Part shown: one piece after another, positions 1 to 6,446 of the stretch
How positions within the stretch are numbered: the stretch's first letter is position 1
Layout of the letters: the number at the start of each line of letters is the position of its first letter
Assembly: GCA_903917955.1 (NCBI GenBank)
Contig: CAIXCO010000117.1
Span: 1-11,705, forward strand
Source: an uncultured Chlorobiaceae bacterium
GTDB lineage: Bacteria > Bacteroidota > Chlorobiia > Chlorobiales > Chlorobiaceae
Direction of reading: 5' to 3'
DNA: 11,705 bases
Program-made: the position numbers and the translations under genes
Notes under the pieces: generated by a model
Told to the model about the DNA's origin: nothing
Databases searched by the model: none
What the model saw: only the letters and a program-made list of their open reading frames with translations

Positions 1-417
1 GGCGGTCTTCGCGCAACGCTCAATTTCGGCCACACCTTTGCGCATGGGCTTGAAAAGCTGGCCGAGTACCGATACCTGCGGCACGGCGAAGCGGTCACCA
101 TCGGCATGGTCTGCGCTCTCTTTTTGTCACACAATCTTGGCTATCTCGACCAACCCTCACTTGAACGCGGACTTGCGCTGCTGCAGAAGTTCCGTTTTCC
201 GCGCAGGCTGATGAAGCGGAGGTTTCTCGATATCGACAGCGCGCTGCTCCTTGATGCCATGCTCTCCGACAAGAAAAAGCTGGATAAAAAGCTCCGTTTT
301 GTGCTGCTGAAAAAGCTGGGCGAGGCGTTCCTGCTGGAGGAGAGTGTTGAAGAGAACTTTATACTGAAATCCATTGACGACGGGCGGAAATTCTTTAACC
401 CTAAGGGTGCGCATTGA
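1..417 (+). CDS. aroB: 3-dehydroquinate synthase, C-terminal part (truncated by window edge)
   Basis: The frame is open from base 1, so only the last 138 residues are present; AroB is usually about 350-370 residues. The enzyme converts DAHP to 3-dehydroquinate in the shikimate pathway in the cytoplasm, using NAD and a divalent metal. Visible family signatures are the NFGHTFAHGLE stretch near the left edge and the RHGEAVTIGM stretch about 20 residues later, which supply the metal-binding histidines. Near the C-terminus, DKKKLDKKLRFVLL matches the conserved lysine-rich loop followed by a beta strand typical of the family. The gene ends at TGA 415-417 and overlaps the end of the opposing coaX gene by 17 bp. 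The first ATG in the window (106) is an internal Met, not the start. Identification is firm; upstream context is not visible. Confidence 0.95.
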   Translation, partial: GGLRATLNFGHTFAHGLEKLAEYRYLRHGEAVTIGMVCALFLSHNLGYLDQPSLERGLALLQKFRFPRRLMKRRFLDIDSALLLDAMLSDKKKLDKKLRFVLLKKLGEAFLLEESVEENFILKSIDDGRKFFNPKGAH

Positions 418-1216
418 GCGAGAAAAGATAACTGCTACCCCTGAGCACGGCATGATCTTCAACCACGGGTGAGGCGTCGAGCATGGCGGCAACAAGCGGC
501 GCATTACCCCCCGCAGCAATCACCCTGATGTTCACTTCGCCATGCTCCTCGCGAAGCCACCGTTCAAGTTTGACCAAAAGCCCATCAATACCTGAGACGC
601 AATTGAGCACAATCCCGTTTCGAATGCACTCAACTGTCGAGAGTCCGACAAGCGTTTCGGGGCGCTCAATACCAACCAGCGGGAGCCGTGCAGTATGTTC
701 ATGCAGGGACTTTGCCATGAGGTCAAGACCGGGCATAATGAGGCCGCCAAGGTAGTTCCGAGCAGAATCAAGCACGTCAACCGTGATGGCGGTACCAATA
801 TCGAGGGCAATAATAGCCTCTCCCGCATAGAGCTGGCAACCGAGGGCGCAAAGGGCAATGCGGTCGGCACCGAAGCTCTCCGGTGAGTCGTAATGCAGCA
901 TGAAGGGAAGCTGCATGGAGGAAGTGACCTTGACAACCTCGCCCGGCAGATGAGCACGCAGAGTGTCGAGGATAGGCTGATCGAGCGCAGGCACCACACT
1001 GCAGAGTACCGCATCACGAAGAGCGGGATAGTTCACGATAATCGGCATGATCTGCGCAGAAATGTTCTCCCTGCTGCTCATGACTGGAGAGGATACCTTG
1101 TGCACTTCGAGGCACTCGCGGCCCCTGACGAGCGCAATCGAAGCGATTGTGTTCCCTGTTTCAACAACAAGAATCGGTGCGCAGGCAGGCGGTTGCGGGC
1201 CGGAAAAAAGCATCAT
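401..1216 (-). CDS. coaX: Type III pantothenate kinase (CoaX)
   Basis: Phosphorylates pantothenate, the first step of coenzyme A synthesis; CoaX enzymes are ASKHA-fold, need a monovalent cation and are not inhibited by CoA. Motifs in a 271-residue product: phosphate-1-like VVETGNT (residues 17-23), FGADRIA (115-121) with the catalytic Asp at about 118, phosphate-2-like DIGTAITVD (139-147), GGLIMPG (157-163) and a TVE at 194-196. Length fits the family (about 250-270). The usual Asp of the first DxGN(T/S) motif is Glu19 here, a conservative change. The frame could begin at TTG 1219, but ATG 1216 is preferred because AGGA lies 6 nt upstream of it; ATG 1213 is also possible. The gene lies 18 bp after the end of the membrane-protein gene upstream, so the two are probably co-transcribed. 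Its end overlaps convergent aroB. Confidence 0.93.
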   Translation of the reverse strand: MMLFSGPQPPACAPILVVETGNTIASIALVRGRECLEVHKVSSPVMSSRENISAQIMPIIVNYPALRDAVLCSVVPALDQPILDTLRAHLPGEVVKVTSSMQLPFMLHYDSPESFGADRIALCALGCQLYAGEAIIALDIGTAITVDVLDSARNYLGGLIMPGLDLMAKSLHEHTARLPLVGIERPETLVGLSTVECIRNGIVLNCVSGIDGLLVKLERWLREEHGEVNIRVIAAGGNAPLVAAMLDASPVVEDHAVLRGSSYLFSLNAHP

Positions 1217-1234
1217 CAAATATCCTGAAAAAAC

Positions 1235-1741
1235 TCAGCGGAGCTTGGCTTCAATACCGGTTCTTTTTGACAGGTCGGAAAGAAAACGCTTGTAGTCTTG
1301 AAGATTGGTTGTTACAAAAAGCGAGTCGCGGAGTGGAGGTTTAGCTGCAACAATAAAAATTTTGGGGGGCGGATTGTAGGTAATGCCCTCCTGGTATATG
1401 GCCGTAATGGCAGCAAGAGGCAGTTTTTTTTCGTTCCCCTTACGGTCCAAATAGAGTAACTGGTCGCTGGCGATTTTTATGGAATCACCATCCTGGCCAT
1501 GCTCCCCGGCAAAACGGGTGTTGTAGTACATCGGCCCGCCAAGCGAAACGGTGGTGAGCAGAACAAGCAGAGCGGTCTTCCAGAAACAGCCAAGATCGAC
1601 GCCGTAGGTAAATTTTCCGAACCGGTAAAAGAGAGCCCACACCAGCCCGAGAAAGAGCATCCCCATTAGCCAGGTTGCAAAAAAATAGTACTCAAGCCAT
1701 AGGGCAGGATAGCTCATGGGATAGTGAAAAACCTCTGGCAT
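1235..1741 (-). CDS. Small membrane protein with two predicted transmembrane helices, function unknown
   Basis: I do not recognise a named family. The 168-residue product has two hydrophobic segments, about residues 19-39 and 53-70, joined by a short basic loop (YRFGKFTYG). A soluble C-terminal half of about 95 residues follows. That half starts with a strand-like segment (SIKIASDQLLYLDRKGNEKKLPLAAITAI), reminiscent of small beta-rich PH-like domains of bacterial membrane proteins, and ends with a helix (NLQDYKRFLSDLSKRTGI). This domain idea is only an impression. The ATG at 1741 has no clear Shine-Dalgarno; a second in-frame Met is residue 9. It is first in a likely two-gene unit with coaX. 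No function follows from that neighbourhood, since coaX is often placed with unrelated genes. Confidence 0.75.
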   Translation of the reverse strand: MPEVFHYPMSYPALWLEYYFFATWLMGMLFLGLVWALFYRFGKFTYGVDLGCFWKTALLVLLTTVSLGGPMYYNTRFAGEHGQDGDSIKIASDQLLYLDRKGNEKKLPLAAITAIYQEGITYNPPPKIFIVAAKPPLRDSLFVTTNLQDYKRFLSDLSKRTGIEAKLR

Positions 1742-1784
1742 GGCGGTGTAGGGGTTACTTTTCAGAATAAGGGCATAGAGGCTG

Positions 1785-1812
1785 AAAATAAGGCATAACT
1801 CAACCTTTGCAA
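1785..1812 (-). promoter_or_regulatory. Candidate promoter for the membrane protein-coaX unit
   Basis: On the minus strand TTGCAA (1807-1812) and TATTTT (1785-1790) are separated by 16 bp, about 44 bp ahead of the ATG at 1741. The match to the sigma-70 consensus is only moderate and the region is AT-rich, so this is a suggestion. It fits the position just after the glnN terminator. Confidence 0.3.
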
Positions 1813-1832
1813 TAAAAAAATTTCACTTTGCA

Positions 1833-1861
1833 CAAAAAAAAGGCCCGCCTAAGCGAGCCTT
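1833..1861 (-). terminator. Intrinsic terminator after glnN
   Basis: Read on the minus strand, AAGGCTCGC, loop TTAG, then GCGGGCCTT form a 9-bp stem with a single G-U pair, followed directly by a run of T (plus-strand A run 1833-1840). It starts about 30 bp past the glnN stop codon. On the plus strand the stem has one A-C mismatch and only four T follow, so it works mainly for glnN. Confidence 0.88.
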
Positions 1862-1890
1862 TTCCTGGTTCAACACCTTGAAAGTGTGGT

Positions 1891-4035
1891 TCAGTGCTGA
1901 AAAAGCATTTCCGAGTAGGTCGGAAGCTGCCAGCGACTGCGGTCAACAATCTGCTCAAGAGTGTCGGCAACAATGCGCACCTCGCTCATGAACGGAAGCA
2001 GTTCATCTGCACAGTAATCAGCCTTTTCGAACTCGGTTGCGAATGACTCGATCTTTTCGACAGCTTCATCAAGCTCGGCAGTCATCTCAATCAGGGTCGA
2101 AAGATTTTCGGCCAGGAATTTAAGGTTTCCTGCCTGGCTGCTGAGTGCCTGGTCGGAAAGGCCAATAGCGTCAGCCGCAGAGAGCAGGTTATTGAAAGAG
2201 TTGCCAAGATCGCCCTGATATTCGGAAACATCAGGAATGACAAAGGTCTTCAACATGAGCTGCAAGGTGCGGGCCTCAATGTCGATACCCTTGATATAGC
2301 GTTCAAGACGGATGTGCAGACGTGAATTGGTCTCTTCTGCGCTCAGCACACCATACTTGATGAACATGTCCTGAACATCTTTCTTGAGCAGTACTCTGAG
2401 AGCCTGCGGCGTGTTCTTCAGGTTCGGCAGACCTCTATCTCTGGCGGCCTGCTGAAGGGCTTCAGCATAGTTGTCGCCCTGGTAGCGGATTGGCTTGGTA
2501 GCGGTGATCTGCTCACGAAGGGTTTCGAGAATTGCGGCATCCCGCTCTTTTCCGGCATTGATTTTTGCGAGTATGGCATCAGCAATTTCATCAACTGCTT
2601 CGGCCATCAGGGTGTTGAGCACCATGTTCGGTACTGAAGCGGCCTGTGAAGAGCCGACAGCACGGAACTCGAATTTGTTGCCGGTAAATGCGAATGGCGA
2701 GGTACGGTTGCGGTCGGTATAGTCTTTGTTGACCAGCGGCACCTGTGAAAGGCCGAGGTTCAGTACCTGTTTTTCAGTTTTCAGATCAACCTTGCCACTC
2801 TCGATTGCATCAAGCACCTTTTCGAGCAGCTCACCAAGGAAAACGGTTACCACAGCCGGAGGAGCCTCATTGGCACCGAGACGGTGATCGTTGCCCATGC
2901 TTGCGATAGACATTCTCAAAACATCTGCCCTCTTGTAAACACCGTTCAGAACAGCAACAAGGAAGACAAGGAAGTGGACATTCGTTTCAGGTGTGTGGCC
3001 TGGATCAAGAAGATTTATTCCGGTATCGGTACCGATTGACCAGTTGTTGTGCTTGCCTGAACCGTTGATGCCAGCAAAAGGCTTTTCGGCGAGCAACAGG
3101 GCAAAACCCTTCTTGTCGGCAACCTTTCTCATCACTTCCATGACCAGCAGGTTGTGATCGACGGCGATGTTGGCCTCTTCAAAAATCGGAGCTATTTCAA
3201 ACTGGTGAGGGGCTACCTCGTTATGACGGGTCTTGGCTGGAATGCCGAGCAGATAGAGCTCATGCTCAACATCCTGCATGAATTCGAGTACACGGTCAGG
3301 GATTGAACCGAAATAGTGATCCTCAAGCTGCTGGCCTTTTGGTGGAAGGGCACCAAGCAGGGTACGTCCGCACATGACAAGGTCAGGACGCTCGGAGTAG
3401 AATTTTTTGTCGACAAGGAAATACTCCTGCTCGCAGCCGGCAAAAGTTTTTACCCGTGAGACGCCGGTGACGCCGAGAATTTCAAGCAGTCTCATTGACG
3501 ATTTGCTGACCGCCTCCATGGAGCGCAACAACGGAGTTTTGGAATCGAGCGCTTCGCCGTGATAGGAGATGAAGACGGTCGGAATACAAAGGGTCAAATC
3601 TCTGCCGCCCTTCATGAGGAAGGCTGGACTGGAGGGATCCCATGCGGTGTAGCCACGTGCTTCGAAGGTGCTGCGCATACCGCCTGAAGGGAAGCTTGAT
3701 GCGTCAGGCTCACCCTGAATCAATTGTTCACCCGAAAAGCGCTCTATTGGAGTGCCATCGCGATCTATCGACAAAAACGCATCATGTTTTTCGGCTGTGG
3801 AACCGGTCATCGGCTGGAACCAATGGGTGTAATGGGTTGCACCATTCTCCATGGCCCACTCTTTCATGCCATGTGCTACAACACCGGCAATTTCGTCAGT
3901 TATCTTTTTACCGGCCTTGATGGTCTCCTGCAATGCGGTAAACTCCTCTTTTGGAAGTTTTGCGCGCATGGCTTTTTGGTCAAATGTCATCGAACCAAAA
4001 TAGGTGGAAACCGGAATTTTGCTATCGCTGTTCAA
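1891..4035 (-). CDS. glnN: Glutamine synthetase type III
   Basis: ATP-dependent condensation of glutamate and ammonium to glutamine; cytoplasmic. The 714-residue length is typical of type III GS (about 700-730), far longer than type I or II. Family motifs in order: GATHYTHWFQPMTG (65-78), FAGCEQEYFLVD (198-209), RHNEVAPHQFEIAPIFEE (270-287) and KPFAGINGSGKHNNWS (318-333). These cover the metal, glutamate and nucleotide sites. The start codon is TTG at 4035; it is chosen because AAGGAGG lies exactly 6 nt upstream, and the next in-frame ATG is residue 16 with no such site. The gene follows an Lrp/AsnC-type regulator on the same strand with a 65-bp gap and ends at a strong terminator. The gap holds a TTATAT box that could be a second promoter, but with no good -35. 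Regulation by the adjacent gene is an inference. Confidence 0.95.
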   Translation of the reverse strand: MNSDSKIPVSTYFGSMTFDQKAMRAKLPKEEFTALQETIKAGKKITDEIAGVVAHGMKEWAMENGATHYTHWFQPMTGSTAEKHDAFLSIDRDGTPIERFSGEQLIQGEPDASSFPSGGMRSTFEARGYTAWDPSSPAFLMKGGRDLTLCIPTVFISYHGEALDSKTPLLRSMEAVSKSSMRLLEILGVTGVSRVKTFAGCEQEYFLVDKKFYSERPDLVMCGRTLLGALPPKGQQLEDHYFGSIPDRVLEFMQDVEHELYLLGIPAKTRHNEVAPHQFEIAPIFEEANIAVDHNLLVMEVMRKVADKKGFALLLAEKPFAGINGSGKHNNWSIGTDTGINLLDPGHTPETNVHFLVFLVAVLNGVYKRADVLRMSIASMGNDHRLGANEAPPAVVTVFLGELLEKVLDAIESGKVDLKTEKQVLNLGLSQVPLVNKDYTDRNRTSPFAFTGNKFEFRAVGSSQAASVPNMVLNTLMAEAVDEIADAILAKINAGKERDAAILETLREQITATKPIRYQGDNYAEALQQAARDRGLPNLKNTPQALRVLLKKDVQDMFIKYGVLSAEETNSRLHIRLERYIKGIDIEARTLQLMLKTFVIPDVSEYQGDLGNSFNNLLSAADAIGLSDQALSSQAGNLKFLAENLSTLIEMTAELDEAVEKIESFATEFEKADYCADELLPFMSEVRIVADTLEQIVDRSRWQLPTYSEMLFQH

Positions 4036-4041
4036 AACGAA

Positions 4042-4048
4042 CCTCCTT
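4042..4048 (-). promoter_or_regulatory. Shine-Dalgarno that fixes the TTG start of glnN
   Basis: Minus-strand AAGGAGG is fully complementary to the usual 16S rRNA 3' end and sits 6 nt before TTG 4035. It is the strongest ribosome-binding site in the window and decides for TTG over the ATG 15 codons downstream. Confidence 0.85.
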
Positions 4049-4100
4049 GTTGATTTGCGTGATATAACCCTCTTTCTTCTGATAAAAACCGAAACCTTCG

Positions 4101-4625
4101 TTATTTTCTTGACTTTTTTTCATCAAACGTTATCAGCACTTGCCGATCCTGAAGGTTGGTGCGGACAATTTCAGCACTGATCTTTTTGTTTTTCTTCAAC
4201 TGGGTCAGCACAAAGCTTGTATTGGTACCGAGCACACCCGGCCAGCTCTGGATTCTTGAAAGGAACTGCTCAAGCGACGCTGTGTTGTGGGTCATCACCT
4301 TTAAAATATGCGACCCTTCGCCGGTAACGGAAAAACATTCCATAATCTCATCCTCTTTCATCACATGCTCCATAAATGACTTATAGTGCTTGGAGGAGTC
4401 GATTCGTACCCTGACAAATGCGTGAATATCAAAACCAAGTTGCCGTTCATCAACTTCCATGGTAAAGCCTTTGATGATACCGCTCTTCTGCAGCTTGTCG
4501 AGCCGCTCACTGACAGAGGGTATTGAGAGTCCTACGACTTCAGCAAGTTCGCTCAATCGAACTCTGCCGTTTTCCCCAAGAGACTCAATAAGCTTGAGGT
4601 CGATCAGATCAAGATGGCCAGACAT
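4101..4625 (-). CDS. Lrp/AsnC family transcriptional regulator
   Basis: A 174-residue DNA-binding protein. Residues about 4-60 (LDLIDLKLIESLGENGRVRLSELAEVVGLSIPSVSERLDKLQKSGII) are the classic AsnC-type winged helix-turn-helix. Residues about 65-140 form the RAM ligand/oligomerisation domain, including the VTGEGSHILKV strand-loop and the SWPGVLGTNTSFVL segment. A basic tail of about 30 residues follows, somewhat longer than in E. coli Lrp. The frame is open 20 codons further upstream (to 4685), but that stretch is AT-rich and Tyr/Phe/Ile-heavy and lies outside the conserved domain, so ATG 4625 is preferred despite no obvious Shine-Dalgarno. The gene lies 65 bp upstream of glnN on the same strand. 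Lrp-family proteins often respond to amino acids and control nitrogen genes, so control of glnN and itself is plausible but unproven. Confidence 0.9.
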   Translation of the reverse strand: MSGHLDLIDLKLIESLGENGRVRLSELAEVVGLSIPSVSERLDKLQKSGIIKGFTMEVDERQLGFDIHAFVRVRIDSSKHYKSFMEHVMKEDEIMECFSVTGEGSHILKVMTHNTASLEQFLSRIQSWPGVLGTNTSFVLTQLKKNKKISAEIVRTNLQDRQVLITFDEKKSRK

Positions 4626-4720
4626 AACTGCACTGTGGTTTAAATAAATTTTAACATAAATTACATAATAATAAGAAAAAAACAACTCCCCTCTTTACTA
4701 TTCGTAACTTTTTCATCATT

Positions 4721-4740
4721 TTCCTTAATTAATTTAGGAA
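4721..4740. promoter_or_regulatory. 20-bp near-perfect palindrome, candidate operator
   Basis: TTCCTTAATTAATTTAGGAA is self-complementary except for one T-T position, matching 18 of 20 bases. It lies about 95 bp upstream of the regulator start and 306 bp upstream of crtQ. A dimeric regulator such as the adjacent Lrp-type protein could bind it. The outer half-sites (CCT...AGG) do not follow the E. coli Lrp consensus orientation, so the binding protein is open. Confidence 0.5.
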
Positions 4741-4888
4741 GGGCAGCTATCCTGCCGTATTCATGCCGATTCAGGGAAAAGAGTTACCGGTTACTACCTC
4801 CAGCCCGCAACCTCTTCTTTTTCGGCAGTCAAGAGTGAGAAGTCCTGAGAATCTAATACACTTTAAATAGAAAATATTTCAATATCTT

Positions 4889-4916
4889 ATGCCTGTCGCT
4901 GAAACAGGGTATTTTT
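4889..4916 (+). terminator. Terminator-like hairpin in the region upstream of crtQ
   Basis: CCTGT (4892-4896) and ACAGG (4904-4908) form a 5-bp stem with a 7-nt loop. It can be extended past a bulged G by G-U, T-A and A-T pairs, and is followed by TATTTTT. It is short for a terminator. If transcription of crtQ begins upstream of it, it could act as an attenuator; otherwise it is incidental. Confidence 0.35.
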
Positions 4917-4929
4917 GACCGGTCGGAAA
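4912..4929. promoter_or_regulatory. Imperfect inverted repeat with GACCGGTC core, candidate operator for crtQ
   Basis: TTTTTGACCGGTCGGAAA has a perfect 8-bp palindromic core (4917-4924) and outer TTT/AAA arms, with two mismatched positions on each side between them. It lies about 118 bp upstream of the crtQ ATG. Seventeen of its 18 bases recur at 1264-1281 inside the end of the membrane-protein gene. Confidence 0.3.
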
Positions 4930-5046
4930 CATGACGTTCTCCATTTCACTGCAACGCTTCATGGCAAACCATTCCCGGCTTTTTCAGCAAAAACAAAGTA
5001 AACGATTATAAAAAAACAATTTAAAGCGGCTGATACTTTTTAAAAG

Positions 5047-6408
5047 ATGAAAATAGCAATTTTCGGCGCAGGAGTGGCTGGCCTTAGCGCAGCAATAGAA
5101 CTGGTGGATAAAGGGCACAGAGTAGAGATTTATGAAAAACGCAAAGTACTTGGAGGAAAGGTTTCCGTTTGGAAAGACAGTGACGGCGACTCCATAGAAT
5201 CAGGGCTTCATATTGTTTTTGGTGGTTACGAGCAGCTTCAGAAATATCTCAACCGGGTCGGTGCCGGAGAGAATTACCAATGGAAAGAGCACGCACTGAT
5301 TTATGCCGAGCAAGAGGGCAAACAGTCGCAGTTCACAAAAGCAAACCTTCCCAGCCCGTGGGGCGAAGTTGCGGGCTGCTTGCAGACTAATTTTCTCACC
5401 CTGTGGGATAAACTTTCGCTAATCAAGGGGCTCTATCCTGCCCTGATGGGTAATGAGCAGTATTTCCGCAGCCAGGACGATAAAACCTATTCAGAGTGGC
5501 ACCGCTTACAGGGTGCTTCGGAGCATTCATTGCAAAAACTGTGGCGGGCCATTGCGCTTGCCATGAATTTCATTGAGCCCAACATCATCAGCGCACGGCC
5601 AATGATTACCATTTTCAAATATTTCGGCACCAATTACACGGCAACAAAGTTTGCATTCTTTCGCAAAAACCCTGGCGATTCGATGATTGAACCGATGCGG
5701 CAGTATATCCAGAGCAAGGGTGGACGCATTTTTGTTGATGCAAAACTGAAAGGGTTTGAACTCAACAATGATGAAAGCATTCAAGGTGCGGTGCTTCAGG
5801 ATGGCCATACCATTGTGGCGGATGCCTATATTTCTGCCCTGCCTGTCCACAACCTTACAACCGTTCTGCCCCAAAAGTGGCTTGCTCATAAGTATTTCCG
5901 TAACCTGCACGAATTTGTCGGCAGTCCGGTAGCAAACTGTCAGCTCTGGTTTGACCGAAAAATTACCGACACCGATAATCTCATGTTTTCACAGGGTACG
6001 GTGTTTGCAACATTTGCCGATGTCTCAATCACCTGCCCCGACGACTTCCAGAAGGGTACAGGTACGGCAAACGGCGGCAGCGTCATGAGTCTGGTGCTTG
6101 CTCCGGCGCACCAACTGATGAATATGCCCAATGAAGCGATTCTTGAGCTTGTGATGAAAGATATGCACAATCGCTTCCCGAAATCACGCGAGGCAAAATT
6201 GCTCAAATCGACCATTGTCAAAATCCCCCAATCAGTCTACAAAGCGGTGCCAGATGTCGACAAGTTCCGCCCTGACCAGATCAGCCCTGTCAAAAACTTT
6301 TTTCTTGCTGGCGATTACACCGACCAGCACTACCTGGCCTCTATGGAAGGTGCGGCACTGAGCGGCAAGCTGGTTGCCGAAAAGCTCCTCAGCAGGTTTG
6401 GCAACTGA
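5047..6408 (+). CDS. crtQ: Carotene desaturase, zeta-carotene desaturase (CrtQ) type
   Basis: FAD-dependent desaturation of carotenes on the route phytoene, zeta-carotene, lycopene; membrane-associated. The 453-residue product starts with a Rossmann dinucleotide motif IFGAGVAGLSAA (5-16) and the ribose-binding Glu at 30 in VEIYEKR. Next is GGKV...GLHIVFGGYEQL (36-64), which is close to the plant/cyanobacterial PDS/ZDS family rather than bacterial CrtI. A middle block NIISARPMITIFKYF resembles ZDS, and the C-terminal FAD motif FFLAGDYTDQHYLASMEGAALSGKLVAEKL lies at about 418-447. Green sulfur bacteria use this CrtP/CrtQ/CrtH route, so ZDS is favoured; phytoene desaturase CrtP is the alternative. 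ATG 5047 starts directly at the Rossmann strand; the upstream TAAAAG is a poor Shine-Dalgarno. It is the first gene of a rightward operon with a radical SAM gene 38 bp downstream. Confidence 0.87.
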   Translation: MKIAIFGAGVAGLSAAIELVDKGHRVEIYEKRKVLGGKVSVWKDSDGDSIESGLHIVFGGYEQLQKYLNRVGAGENYQWKEHALIYAEQEGKQSQFTKANLPSPWGEVAGCLQTNFLTLWDKLSLIKGLYPALMGNEQYFRSQDDKTYSEWHRLQGASEHSLQKLWRAIALAMNFIEPNIISARPMITIFKYFGTNYTATKFAFFRKNPGDSMIEPMRQYIQSKGGRIFVDAKLKGFELNNDESIQGAVLQDGHTIVADAYISALPVHNLTTVLPQKWLAHKYFRNLHEFVGSPVANCQLWFDRKITDTDNLMFSQGTVFATFADVSITCPDDFQKGTGTANGGSVMSLVLAPAHQLMNMPNEAILELVMKDMHNRFPKSREAKLLKSTIVKIPQSVYKAVPDVDKFRPDQISPVKNFFLAGDYTDQHYLASMEGAALSGKLVAEKLLSRFGN

Positions 6409-6446
6409 ATGAATAACCAGAAACAGGATTGGAACAACTAACAACT

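Larger units (their letters stand above)
4626..5046. other. Divergent intergenic region between the Lrp-type regulator and crtQ
   Basis: This 421-bp gene-free stretch must hold the promoters of both divergent units. It contains an AT-rich tract just upstream of the regulator (4640-4690), a 20-bp near-palindrome (4721-4740), a small hairpin GGCAG/CTGCC (4742-4756), a terminator-like hairpin reading toward crtQ (4889-4916) and an 18-bp imperfect inverted repeat with a GACCGGTC core (4912-4929). A TATAAA box at 5007-5012 is the best -10 candidate for crtQ, but has no convincing -35. I see no convincing gene. Confidence 0.7.

Noticed and set aside
1264..1281. Near-copy of the 4912-4929 inverted repeat taken as a second operator
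   Set aside because: It lies within the last codons of the membrane-protein gene and its palindromic core is broken (GACAGGTC). It is kept only as a note under the crtQ upstream finding.
4079..4100. Small hairpin followed by T residues after the Lrp-type regulator gene
   Set aside because: The stem has only about 4 bp (CGAA/TTCG) before the T run, too weak to call a terminator; read-through into glnN is at least as likely.
4626..4685. 20-codon N-terminal extension of the Lrp-type regulator
   Set aside because: The extension is AT-rich, encodes an unlikely run of Tyr, Phe and Ile, and precedes the normal start of the HTH domain. ATG 4625 fits the family better.
4763..4870. A 35-codon plus-strand ORF upstream of crtQ
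   Set aside because: It has no Shine-Dalgarno and no recognisable composition or motif, and it lies in a region rich in regulatory-looking structure. Chance is the simplest explanation.
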